From an uncultured Pseudomonadales bacterium (GTDB taxonomy: Bacteria; Pseudomonadota; Gammaproteobacteria; Pseudomonadales; Azotimanducaceae), in NCBI GenBank assembly GCA_938017975.1, contig CALIKQ010000037.1:1-61738 (forward strand): DNA of 61,738 nt. Direction: 5' to 3'. Made by a program: the position numbers and the translations under genes. Shown piece after piece: positions 45,021 to 53,700 of this stretch (position 1 is its first letter; every line of letters begins with the position of its first letter). The notes under the pieces were generated by a model, which did not search any database, had not been told where the DNA came from, and was given only the letters and a program-made list of their open reading frames with translations.

Positions 45021-45289
45021 GGATTTGGTTTCCGATGAGGCAAGGTTGGAGGAGAATACAGGGACCTTGTGTCGGGTGGTAAGCGCGTCAAGTTTTGACG
45101 CTCTTCGGCCGAAATTTTTTGCCTTAATCTGCTAAAGCGAGTCAGAGAAAACTGCGTTAAATGTTAGGTCAATACTGGGTTAATCTTTGAAAAAATTAAT
45201 CTATACGACACAATTAAAGGCCACAAGTTCGTTGCTTTCAATGAGTGTGGGTTAACATCACGTGGAATAAAAACTATCAAGGAAAGAAA
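45021..45289. other. Intergenic region, two hairpins and an AT-rich promoter region
   Basis: Between the GST gene and the exported protein at 45290 there is a 344-base gap. It contains the two hairpins mentioned and an AT-rich stretch with repeated TTAATC just before the next gene. No gene is visible. Confidence 0.4.
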
Positions 45290-45694
45290 ATGCTAAGAAA
45301 AATAGGAACGTTTATTTTTGCAATGATCCTACCGGGCCTTGTGTCTGCAGGACATCACGAGGAAGGTGAGGCGTTAAGGCCGGCCGCCAAAAGTGGCCAA
45401 GTGATTGTGGCCTATTCGGTGCCTTGCGTCGATCCCGCCGCGGGTGTCGCAATACTCAAAGAATTGATCGCTTATGAGTCCGATGCTGCTCCGGTCGATT
45501 ATAGTTCTGTTGCAACAATTATAGATGATGAGACGGTCGGCGCCGTCGATGTGCATACCTCTAATGAGGCAATGCAGAAAGCGTTTGCTTGGCAAGAGCA
45601 GGACGAGAAATGGCTAGGGATTCAAGCCAGAGCGCTGGGCATCTGCGAAGCTGATGTCAATGCCATCGCGACCGCGATTCATGTTGCCCAGTAG
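45290..45694 (+). CDS. Small exported protein of unknown function
   Basis: A 134-residue protein with a signal peptide (residues 2-20, LRKIGTFIFAMILPGLVSA) and a mature N-terminus GHHEEGE. The remainder has two cysteines and an SVPCVDPAAGVAILKEL start, which I do not recognise. AAGGAAAG precedes the ATG at 45290 and a longer reading from 45245 lacks support. The next gene is an SGNH hydrolase 173 bases downstream by my start. Confidence 0.65.
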   Translation: MLRKIGTFIFAMILPGLVSAGHHEEGEALRPAAKSGQVIVAYSVPCVDPAAGVAILKELIAYESDAAPVDYSSVATIIDDETVGAVDVHTSNEAMQKAFAWQEQDEKWLGIQARALGICEADVNAIATAIHVAQ

Positions 45695-45866
45695 CGTGGT
45701 CTCTCTAATTGCGTGTTCCTGTCTGCGGGACTAAAAAATGTCGTTGAGGGCGAGGGCAAGTCAACGGCTGAAAAGAGAAGGCCGTTCGCATCAGAGCAAT
45801 TGGGGCCAGTATTCTGGCCCTTCTCTCAGGCTCCCCGTAGATCAGCGGAAGGGGCACCAGCGGCTT

Positions 45867-46643
45867 GTGTTCAGGGGGCTATCTTTGTCGTTGATGGCTG
45901 TGGCCAGCCTTTTACTTGGGGTGAGTGCGCTGGCTCAAGAAACGGGCTTGACCCGAGTTTTGTTCGTTGGCAATAGTTATCTTTATTACAACGATAGTCT
46001 TCACAACCACGTAGAGCGCATGGCCCAGGAACGATTTCCTGACACGCCAAGCGGTGATTTTCAGTTCAAGTCTGCAACCATCGGTGGAGCGCGTCTGAAG
46101 CATCACAACCTCGATTGGTTATTAAGGCCGGGTCAAATTGGGGTTGATTTGCCGTTTCAGGCAGTGATTATGCAGGGTGGCAGTTTCGAGCCGCTCACCG
46201 ATGAGACCCGCGCAGAGTTTATTGATACAGCAGTGGCTAACGCCAATAAAGTCAGAGAGGCCGGTGCTAAACCGATGTTGTACATGACGCATGCTTATGT
46301 TCCACCACACCGAAGGGCTGACAAAGCAATGATCAGCGTCATCAGCGAAACCTACATTGATGCAGGCCAAGCGGCCAGCGCTGCGGTGATTCCAGTTGGA
46401 CTCGCTTTTGAGCGATCCTATAAAGAATCACCTGACTTTTCGTTACATGCTGATTTTGACGGTACCCACCCAAATTTGAGAGGAACTTATCTTGGCGCTT
46501 GTGTGGTTTTCCTTTCCCTCTACGATGATGACCTCACGAATCTCTCCTATGATTATTTCGGACGTCTCCCGCAAAGCGAGGTCCATTTTCTTCAGCGCAT
46601 CGCAAAAGAAACGGTGGCTGCGTTTATCAATAGATCCCAATAG
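45867..46643 (+). CDS. Secreted SGNH-type hydrolase (GDSL-like)
   Basis: A protein of 258 residues by the GTG start at 45867, which gives a proper signal peptide (FRGLSLSLMAVASLLLGVSALA). An ATG at 45738 would give 301 residues but with an Arg-rich, non-signal N-terminus. Motifs of the SGNH fold are FVGNSYLYYND (block I, Ser), IMQGGS, and FDGTHPNLRGT (block V with the His). It should be a periplasmic or secreted esterase, perhaps acting on acetylated sugars. It is followed by a Coq4-like gene after 48 bases. Confidence 0.8.
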   Translation: MFRGLSLSLMAVASLLLGVSALAQETGLTRVLFVGNSYLYYNDSLHNHVERMAQERFPDTPSGDFQFKSATIGGARLKHHNLDWLLRPGQIGVDLPFQAVIMQGGSFEPLTDETRAEFIDTAVANANKVREAGAKPMLYMTHAYVPPHRRADKAMISVISETYIDAGQAASAAVIPVGLAFERSYKESPDFSLHADFDGTHPNLRGTYLGACVVFLSLYDDDLTNLSYDYFGRLPQSEVHFLQRIAKETVAAFINRSQ

Positions 46644-46691
46644 ACAGCCTCTGTTATCCTTACGAGATATGCTTACAAGTGGATAAACAGC

Positions 46692-47447
46692 GTGTTTAAG
46701 GCCGTCAAGCAGTGGTACAACAGAAATCGGATCCAGCCTGTCAAGGCTGCAATTGCGGTATCCCGTCTGATTAAGGATCCAGACGACACGGGGCAGGTGT
46801 TTAAAGTTTTGGAGGCCCTGCGGGGAGACTCGCTGAGCCGAGCGGCCAGACGGTTGCGCGCCGACGCTCAAGGTTCAAAGCTGCTGCATGACCAGCCCAA
46901 TATCGTCAGCGCTTTGAATGATCGCGAAGCTTTAGCGCGTCTTCCTAAGGGTAGTATTGGCCGCGCCTACTATGATTTTGTGCATTTAGAAGGGCTCTCG
47001 GCAGACGGTCTGATTGCCTCCAGTGATGAAGCGCCGCGCATCGACGATATCGGGCGGAGCGAGCGTTGGTTGGGCGATCGTCTGAGGGACATTCATGATC
47101 TTCAGCACGTCATGACGGGATATGGTCGCGATCCGCTCGGGGAACTTTGTCTGCTTTCTTTCATGACCACACAAACGCCATCACGGGGCATCGACTTTAT
47201 TGTGTTCTTTGGTCGAAAAAAGGCACAAAAAGACAACCCATCGCTTGATATTCATGGCGCCATAGATGAGGGACGCAAGATCGGAGCGCAGGCACAATGG
47301 ATGCTGCTCACGCGATGGGAGGACAGACTCCATGAGCCGTTGTCAGCGGTCCGTGAAGAGCTGGGATTCCAGGCGCCGACTAAATATCGAGAAACCATCC
47401 GTGAATATCAGGCAACGCTGACTACCGAGCGTTCTCTCCCTGCCTAA
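46692..47447 (+). CDS. coq4: Coq4-family ubiquinone biosynthesis protein
   Basis: A 251-residue protein whose zinc motif is H135-D136-L-Q-H139 then E151, the HDxxHx11E signature of Coq4. Coq4 helps ubiquinone synthesis; eukaryotic members act in C1 processing of the benzoquinone ring and organise the CoQ complex. In bacteria related genes are known mainly in alphaproteobacteria and some gammaproteobacteria. It may therefore serve quinone synthesis here. Start is GTG with no strong ribosome site. It begins 48 bases after the SGNH hydrolase and is followed by an SDR gene 94 bases later. Confidence 0.82.
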   Translation: MFKAVKQWYNRNRIQPVKAAIAVSRLIKDPDDTGQVFKVLEALRGDSLSRAARRLRADAQGSKLLHDQPNIVSALNDREALARLPKGSIGRAYYDFVHLEGLSADGLIASSDEAPRIDDIGRSERWLGDRLRDIHDLQHVMTGYGRDPLGELCLLSFMTTQTPSRGIDFIVFFGRKKAQKDNPSLDIHGAIDEGRKIGAQAQWMLLTRWEDRLHEPLSAVREELGFQAPTKYRETIREYQATLTTERSLPA

Positions 47448-47541
47448 TCGTTTTGGGGCAATGCGCGCTTACGAGCGCTGCAATTGACCCATTACGAAAA
47501 CCTGTAGCCTAATGGCATAAAACGAGATCAGGAGAAAACAG

Positions 47542-48543
47542 ATGAGCGTTCAGCAGGGTGCTTTCGATACAGCGCAATTGGCAGACCAGGTGGCTGTGGT
47601 TACCGGTGCAGGTAACAATGGAATCGGCTGGGGCATCTGCCGACATGCCGCAGGTCAGCTCAAGATGCATGTATTGATCATCGATTTGCACGAAAACCTT
47701 GTGCAATCAGCGGTCGAGCGATTGCGTGCAGAATTTCCAGCGATCTTGGTGAGTGGTATGCGCTGCGACGTCACGAGACCTGAGGATTTGCAGTGGGCTG
47801 CCAAGCAGGTTTCAGCAAGATTCCCGGGTAAAGACATTGGCGCGGTGTTTGCGAATGCAGGAGTCATATTTAACAAGACGATCATGAAGAGCTCAATTGA
47901 GCATTGGCGCACGACGCTGGATGTCAACATCATGGGGGTGCTTCACACAATTCAGGCTTTTGTGCCATTGCTGCAAGCACAGTCATGCGAATCGATATTC
48001 AGTACGACCGCATCGGTGGGAGGTTTGGTACGGGGAGATGCCGGCGCTGCATCTTATCAAGCGAGTAAACATGCTGTTGTCGCAATGACCGAATCTTTAT
48101 CGTATGAATTGGCTGTAAAGTCGCCGCAGATCCGATTTCATGTTTTGTGCCCTTGTATCGTGGGGACAGCGTTGGGGGAGACTAGCCGAATCAACCGAAT
48201 GGTCAAAACCGGCGATCTAGATGAAGCACAAGTGCATGTGCCACAAACACAAAGTATTGGAGATCTAGCCCAGACCCCGGATGCGCATGCCCGGCAGGTT
48301 TTCGATCATATCGCTGCCGGTAATTTTTATATGATCACTGAGAATAAGCGTCCTTATGTAGACCATGATTTCCCGTTTGATGCAGAGGCGATTATTCAGG
48401 AGCGGATGGAAGGGGTGCTGAAAATGCAATTGGATAATTCGGATGCGCTGAACCGAAATCAAGGCAGGCAGACGTCTTCAATCTTGAAAGGTCCGTTGTT
48501 TCAGGAGGTCGCTCGCAGAGCCGCTAATCACTCAGAGTCGTGA
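47542..48543 (+). CDS. Short-chain dehydrogenase/reductase
   Basis: A 333-residue SDR. The NAD(P)-binding motif is VVTGAGNNGIGWGIC, NAG is present (FANAG), and the catalytic Tyr-Lys are in SYQASKHAV. The tail beyond residue 240 is long and contains YMITENKRPYVDHDF, a pattern of SDRs acting on lipids or sterols. AGGAGA is seven bases before the ATG. The substrate is unknown. Confidence 0.88.
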   Translation: MSVQQGAFDTAQLADQVAVVTGAGNNGIGWGICRHAAGQLKMHVLIIDLHENLVQSAVERLRAEFPAILVSGMRCDVTRPEDLQWAAKQVSARFPGKDIGAVFANAGVIFNKTIMKSSIEHWRTTLDVNIMGVLHTIQAFVPLLQAQSCESIFSTTASVGGLVRGDAGAASYQASKHAVVAMTESLSYELAVKSPQIRFHVLCPCIVGTALGETSRINRMVKTGDLDEAQVHVPQTQSIGDLAQTPDAHARQVFDHIAAGNFYMITENKRPYVDHDFPFDAEAIIQERMEGVLKMQLDNSDALNRNQGRQTSSILKGPLFQEVARRAANHSES

Positions 48544-48724
48544 GTTTGGGTACCCAGTGCGTAGCCACACAGAGCAGAAATGCCCAGGTCCAGCAATTGC
48601 TGTTTCAAGCCGACCTTCCTGGCCAAGCTTTGGAAGTCGTCAGCTTGCTAGGTTGTACTGCTGCAGGATCGTAGAGTGAGTCTTTGACAGCGTTGTAGAA
48701 ATTTATGTTAGTGAAGGAGCATCA

Positions 48725-49156
48725 ATGATGAAGGGCGTTGTGTCTTGGCAGGGTGAAGTGCAATTTAAAGGCGTCTCTGAATCAGGGCACGTTGTTGATA
48801 TGGATGGTCCTGCAGACAGTGGCGGTAGAGAAGCTGGCTTTAGACCGATGGAGCTTTTGCTTTTAGGGTTGGGTGGTTGTGCGAGTTTTGACACCGTGAC
48901 CATTTTAAAAAAAGCACGACAACAGGTCCTCAATTGCGAAGTAGAACTAGAAGCAGATCGGGCCGATGCTGTCCCGTCTGTTTTTACCCGGATACATCTT
49001 CATTTTGTGGTGACGGGTATTTCGCTGGTCGAAAGCCATGTTGCCCGTGCGATTCGCCTTTCAGCGGAAAAATATTGCTCAGCGTCGATGATGCTTGAGG
49101 CAGGTGGGGTAAAGATTTCTCACAGTTATGAAGTCAAGGAAGGGAAAGCGGTTTGA
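48725..49156 (+). CDS. OsmC family peroxiredoxin-like protein
   Basis: A 143-residue OsmC/YhfA-like protein with the two reactive cysteines C52 (LGGCASFD) and C118 (KYCSASMM), and the family helix RPMELLLLGLGGC. OsmC proteins reduce organic hydroperoxides, using the cysteine pair as peroxidatic and resolving residues. AAGGAG precedes the first ATG; a second ATG follows at once. It lies 69 bases before an ABM protein gene. Confidence 0.92.
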   Translation: MMKGVVSWQGEVQFKGVSESGHVVDMDGPADSGGREAGFRPMELLLLGLGGCASFDTVTILKKARQQVLNCEVELEADRADAVPSVFTRIHLHFVVTGISLVESHVARAIRLSAEKYCSASMMLEAGGVKISHSYEVKEGKAV

Positions 49157-49225
49157 AACGATGGCGGCTGTAGATTTGCTTGAAAGACTCAACATCCACT
49201 CATTCATTTCAGGAAATCCGCTCAG

Positions 49226-49525
49226 ATGATTTTGATTACAGCGAGAGCCACCGTCTCCGATGAGAATCGTGCTGCCTATTTAAAACTGTGTACTGAACAA
49301 GTAGAAAACTCTCGAAGGGAGGAGGGTTGTCTTGATTATGGCTTCTATGAGGACGCCATGACCTACGGTAGTTTCATTTTTGTTGAACGCTGGAGAGACC
49401 AGGCCGCATTAGATTTTCATTTCAGGCAAGCCTACTGCCTTGATTTTATCCGTGCAGTGAGAAAGCTTTCTGTGGCAGCCTCACCCATAGAGATTCATCA
49501 CATTGCCAAAACCGCGCAGCCCTAA
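49226..49525 (+). CDS. ABM-fold protein (quinol monooxygenase YgiN-like)
   Basis: A 99-residue ABM-domain protein. It has ILITARATV strand, SRREEGCLDYGFYED, FIFVERWRDQAALDFHF, and the conserved His-containing helix. This matches the YgiN/quinol monooxygenase group, which oxidises semiquinone or related small aromatics and dimerises. It sits just after OsmC, a common pairing in oxidative stress loci. A second ABM protein is encoded at 82. Confidence 0.88.
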   Translation: MILITARATVSDENRAAYLKLCTEQVENSRREEGCLDYGFYEDAMTYGSFIFVERWRDQAALDFHFRQAYCLDFIRAVRKLSVAASPIEIHHIAKTAQP

Positions 49526-49807
49526 CGGTCGTCTGAGGTTCGTCGAATCGGGTTTTGTATTACTCCCGGGCACAAGCCTTTTAATTGGGTGACAATTTCG
49601 GCACGGGGATCGATATCACCGTGAAATCGTCAAAACCAGATGCTGCTGCCCATAAAGTGGGTACGCCGGCGAAAGTGAACTGCGCAAAAATTAAATTGAA
49701 CCATGCTGCAGGGTGAGATTGTCTGTGACCCCAGCGAGGATCCTGGGGCCTGGCGACCTAAGCTGAGGTCCCTCGTCCGATGTTTTCGGTGAGATTGATG
49801 TTTTGCG

Positions 49808-50458
49808 CTATTCTCTGGTTCCCAAAGTCATCCCCTCCGGTATTGGTCCTTCGGGCGTGGTGGCTAGAAACGGTGCGGTTTGCTCCATTTCATCGCTTAA
49901 AGCTTGTAATTGGGTACAGTCCATTCGTTCGCAAAACCGCGTTCTTTTTTCAACGGCAAATTGCCAGAACACGGCGGCAGTGATTTCAGCTTGGGTAATC
50001 TGACTCCCAAAAAAACGCCCGTTGACGAGCTGAGCATCTAGCCAGCGAAATCCGTCTGCTGTCTGCTCATCGCACATCTTTGTCCATGGTTTATACACCT
50101 TGTCTTTGGGACGAAAGTGAAATTCGTACAACACAGTCACCAGTTTATCCACGGCGGCTGAGGCGATCCCGCAGAGGTTTTGTATTTTTCGCCGCTCCGG
50201 TCCAGATGACGGCGTGAGACGTTGATGCTCAGGTACGAGCATGTCCAGATAATCGAGGATGACTTGGCTCTCGGTCACAAATTCACCATCATCTAGCGCC
50301 AAGATAGGAATTCTTGCCACAGGATTGATCTGCCTCAATCGTGCTTTGGTGCGACCAAATGGGGTTACTTTTTTGATGTCGTGCGCAATTCCGTAGTGAC
50401 GGAGGGTGATGGCCACGCGCCGGGTGTAGGGAGAGGAGTAGGCGCCAATTAATTTCAC
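49808..50458 (-). CDS. Glutathione S-transferase
   Basis: A 216-residue GST. The N-terminal motif KLIGAYSSPYTRRVAITLRH has S8 or S9 as catalytic candidate, and the cis-Pro is in NPVARIPILAL. ESQVILDYLD binds the gamma-glutamyl part of glutathione. The C-terminal helical domain contains DAQLVNGRFFGSQITQAE, the N-capping box. Start is GTG with AGGAA six bases upstream. Conjugates or isomerises electrophiles; the substrate is not readable. Confidence 0.9.
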   Translation of the reverse strand: MKLIGAYSSPYTRRVAITLRHYGIAHDIKKVTPFGRTKARLRQINPVARIPILALDDGEFVTESQVILDYLDMLVPEHQRLTPSSGPERRKIQNLCGIASAAVDKLVTVLYEFHFRPKDKVYKPWTKMCDEQTADGFRWLDAQLVNGRFFGSQITQAEITAAVFWQFAVEKRTRFCERMDCTQLQALSDEMEQTAPFLATTPEGPIPEGMTLGTRE

Positions 50459-50657
50459 GTGTATTTCCTCAAGCTTGTAAGCGTTGTGGTCATGAACCCT
50501 ATCATAGCCCCACTGGTCAATGACCCGTTATTGTTGGTCAGGACAATCTGAAAAAATGAGCGATCACTTTCTTTAAAGCTAGGCTTACATTTCACGGAGA
50601 TATCGCGGCTTCTCCGGCCCTCATCGGATAATGATTCAACCGAGCGACTGTTTTTGA

Positions 50658-51575
50658 TCAGAGCATTTTTAACTCAGGCTCCTCGCCCGTGCTCCCCTTG
50701 GTCACACCAGCGACTTTAGAGTTGCGTCCAGACGTTCGGGGCATCTTGCGCGAGAGCTCTGGACCTGCGGCGGTTAGCCCTCCGTCAACCACCAGTGCAT
50801 CTCCAGTTACAAAAATAGAGTCGTCACTGGCGAAAAATAGGGCTGCTCCAGCGATATGATCTCCCTTTCCGTATTCGGGCCATGGTTGCGAGCGACTAAA
50901 TATTTCTCTGGTTTTTTCTGGTTTGCCCCCATCGGCGAGCGGTGTCGCGATAAATCCAGGACATATGGCGTTGACCCGAATCCGGTCTTGAGCCAGCTCT
51001 ACCGCCGCAGATTTTGTCATGCTCACAACCGCAGCTTTGGCCGCAGAGTAAACCAATGGCCCGGCATCGCCACTCAATGCCGCAATGGAGGCAGTATTGA
51101 TGATGGAGCCGCCACTTCCCTGGCGACGCATAATCCGTGCTGCATGTTTGATTCCAAGAAAAACGCCCTTCGCCAACACATCCATGGTGTAATCCCAAGA
51201 CTCAGTGGTGGTCTCCACCAACGGGCCAATCGCGCCCCCTACGCCGGCATTATTAAAAACAATATCTAACTGGCCAAACGTGTCTGAGGCTAAAACGAGT
51301 GCGGCCTCAACATCCTGTTCTCGCGCCACATCAGTGGCAATAAAGATGAGGCGCTCAATGAACCCAAGTCCTTCGGCTTCCTCCATCAGTGTCGCGCCAG
51401 TCGCTTGATTAAAATCAGCAACCACAACATTGGCCCCTTCAGCGAGAAAACGTAACGCCGTCGAACGCCCCATCCCACTGGCGCCACCTGTAATTACTGC
51501 AGTTTTCCCCGCTAAGCGCTTTGATTGTTGCTCGGATGCTGGCGTCGGCTTTTGCCTCGTGTTTTCACTTGTCAT
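50658..51575 (-). CDS. Short-chain dehydrogenase/reductase
   Basis: A 305-residue SDR. Motifs are VITGGASGMGRSTA (dinucleotide binding), NNAG (FNNAGVG), and YSAAKAAV (Tyr-Lys pair). Long hydrophilic extensions flank the domain at both ends: about 20 residues at the start and about 35 at the end, ending EEPELKML. The N-terminal start ATG at 51575 has GGAC upstream. Substrate unknown. Confidence 0.9.
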   Translation of the reverse strand: MTSENTRQKPTPASEQQSKRLAGKTAVITGGASGMGRSTALRFLAEGANVVVADFNQATGATLMEEAEGLGFIERLIFIATDVAREQDVEAALVLASDTFGQLDIVFNNAGVGGAIGPLVETTTESWDYTMDVLAKGVFLGIKHAARIMRRQGSGGSIINTASIAALSGDAGPLVYSAAKAAVVSMTKSAAVELAQDRIRVNAICPGFIATPLADGGKPEKTREIFSRSQPWPEYGKGDHIAGAALFFASDDSIFVTGDALVVDGGLTAAGPELSRKMPRTSGRNSKVAGVTKGSTGEEPELKML

Positions 51576-51910
51576 ACATGTCCTTTCTTCTGATCAAAAC
51601 AGTATTATGCGAATAGCCAGGCTGTAAAAGCAGTGTTCGCATAGCTCCCTCTCTATTGTGCACCGTCCCTCTAAGCCTAAGAATTCTTTTTTTAGACGAA
51701 GGGCTGCTTTAATGCAGCGAACTTTTCAAAGCGACCGGTGGTTCACTTGAACGCCAATGATTGATGCAACTACGCCGAGTGAGGCTAATCTGTGGGTCGA
51801 GTAAGGGTCGCTTGAGAACCTATGTCTGGGTAGCACCAAAGGTGTCATGGCTTGGTCAACCTAAACGATGGTGGTTGCTGTTGCACCTGCGAACACTGGA
51901 TTTTCCTGTC
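51576..51910. other. Intergenic region without a gene
   Basis: About 335 bases between the SDR gene and the membrane-protein gene. I see no convincing gene, palindrome or terminator; open frames there are antisense shadows or lack ribosome sites. Confidence 0.4.
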
Positions 51911-52255
51911 TTAGGGTATGCGATGGACATTCTCATCTTTTGGTTCCATCTCGTAGGACTTTTTGATCTTGGTATATTGCTGCTGTCGCCATTCGGCCTC
52001 TAGACCACGTCCAGCTATCCACAAGTACAGCCCTATCAAAACAATTAGAAAAGCGATAAAGCAACCGGCCCAGAGAAACAGCGCTTCAAAAGAGAGAGAC
52101 GTTATCCAATCGGGGAGGTCTTTTGGCGGTATGAACTGATCAGACGGATCCCGGCCCATATAGTGATCCAGCGCGAGCATTGAAATGCACCCAAGCAGCC
52201 AGGGAAGGGACGAACGCCAACTCGGCTTCTGTTTAGATGAGGTTGTACTTTTCAT
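51911..52255 (-). CDS. Two-helix membrane protein of unknown function
   Basis: A 114-residue protein with two hydrophobic helices: SLPWLLGCISMLALDHYMG (about 16-34) and FEALFLWAGCFIAFLIVLIGLYLWIAG (about 57-83), then a basic, Gln-rich cytoplasmic tail (EWRQQQYTKIKKSYE). I do not recognise it. ATG at 52255 is preferred over a TTG 30 bases earlier; no clear ribosome site. It is 44 bases downstream of the aldo/keto reductase stop on the same strand and may be co-transcribed. Confidence 0.6.
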   Translation of the reverse strand: MKSTTSSKQKPSWRSSLPWLLGCISMLALDHYMGRDPSDQFIPPKDLPDWITSLSFEALFLWAGCFIAFLIVLIGLYLWIAGRGLEAEWRQQQYTKIKKSYEMEPKDENVHRIP

Positions 52256-52299
52256 TGGTGCGTTACAATCAAGGGCGCTTTCCAATCTAGATCGAGGAT

Positions 52300-53307
52300 C
52301 TAGGTCTCTTCAAATTCAAATTGCTCTGTTGTTACCGTTGCCTGCGCTAAATCTGAGTACCGGGGCCCGGATACACGATGAGGGGCAAAATCTTCGTTCA
52401 TTTGCGTCAGCACATCTATCGGAAGCTGGATGTCAGCAGCATCGAAGTTGTCTTGCAGGTGCTGAAGGTTTGTTGTGCCAGGAATTGGCACGGACCCAGC
52501 ATCCTGTGCAAGGGTCCATGATAGAGCGAGCTGCGCGATTGAGCACCCAATATCGCTTGCGTATTGTCGAGCCTTCTCTAAGAGGCCTAGGTTGGCTGAG
52601 AAGTGCGGGTCGGTGAAGCGCGGAAAGGTTCGTCGCAAATCGGTTTTGTGGTACTGATCTGGATCAAGCGGTTGGTCAGCGAGATAGCCTCGGCCAACGG
52701 GAGAAAAAGGCACAAAAGTAACGCCCAGATCCCTGCAGGCGTCGAGCACCGCGATTTCTGGATTTCTCGTCATCAACGAGTACTCAGACTGCATGGCTGA
52801 AATTGGGTGAACAGCATGGGCTTTACGCAGCGTGTCTGCCGACATTTCTGATAGACCAATCATGCGAATCTTGCCCTCGCCAACCAAATCGGCCAGCGCA
52901 CCAACGGAATCTTCAATGGGGATGTTGGGGTCAGGGCGATGCATATAGTAGAGGTCAATGACGTCAGTCTGGAGTCGCTCTAAACTCGCTTCACAGGCTA
53001 GTTTAATCGTCTCTGGCCGAGCATCCAGGAAACGTTTGCCATCTCTGAAACCCATCACACATTTGCTGGCTAATACAAAGTCATTGCGTCGTTCCTTGAG
53101 CGCTTCACCAATTAGTTTTTCGTTGTTACCCATACCATAAATGGTGGCGGTATCAAGAAAGTCATAGCCAATATCAATGGCCCGCAGCAGGAAATCAATT
53201 GCATCTTTATGATCCATGGCTGGCCCATAAGCATGACTCAAATTCATGCATCCAAGTCCGACAGGGTGCACATCTAAAGAGCCGATTTTTCTTTTGACGG
53301 TGGTCAT
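52300..53307 (-). CDS. Aldo/keto reductase
   Basis: A 335-residue member of the AKR family. Catalytic residues follow the AKR pattern: D in DFLDTATIYGMGNNE (Asp and Tyr), K in VLASKCV, H in YYMHRPD. The VPIPGTTNLQHL motif binds the NADP. It reduces aldehydes and ketones such as methylglyoxal. AGGAA precedes the ATG. A 12-bp palindrome TACTCTAGAGTA (53337-53348) lies 30 bases upstream and may be an operator. Confidence 0.92.
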   Translation of the reverse strand: MTTVKRKIGSLDVHPVGLGCMNLSHAYGPAMDHKDAIDFLLRAIDIGYDFLDTATIYGMGNNEKLIGEALKERRNDFVLASKCVMGFRDGKRFLDARPETIKLACEASLERLQTDVIDLYYMHRPDPNIPIEDSVGALADLVGEGKIRMIGLSEMSADTLRKAHAVHPISAMQSEYSLMTRNPEIAVLDACRDLGVTFVPFSPVGRGYLADQPLDPDQYHKTDLRRTFPRFTDPHFSANLGLLEKARQYASDIGCSIAQLALSWTLAQDAGSVPIPGTTNLQHLQDNFDAADIQLPIDVLTQMNEDFAPHRVSGPRYSDLAQATVTTEQFEFEET

Positions 53308-53700
53308 TGTATTCCTTTTTGTCTGCGTGATGACTGTACTCTAGAGTAGCTTAAAGGCATCCCAACTGTCAGCAGAACGGAGTGTTTAGTCTCAATATAG
53401 CGTAAATTAAAGAATGGAGCGCCCAGCCATCAGCGTTGCCGACAAGCAGCAACTGGCATCATCATCGGATTAATCCTGAGCCATATCTTGAGCTGTAGTT
53501 GAGGATGTAAGTTCGAGGAAATTCTTATGCTAAAGCCGCGTTTGAAGGTTAGGGGCTTAATGCAAGCCAGCGCGTGTGAGTTTCCCCGCTTGTTTGAAAT
53601 CCGGTTTGGTTATTCCGTAGGCGCTTTCGTTGCGAAGCCTGCCCGTGTCGCGTTCTCGAGAGACTTGACCGGTCTTCGAATTATCAGTTAGCGTGTCGGA
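53308..53700. other. Intergenic region with a 12-bp palindrome
   Basis: About 390 bases between divergent genes. TACTCTAGAGTA (53337-53348) is a perfect palindrome close to the aldo/keto reductase start. No gene is visible; the minus-strand frame at 53557-53739 has no ribosome site. Confidence 0.4.
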
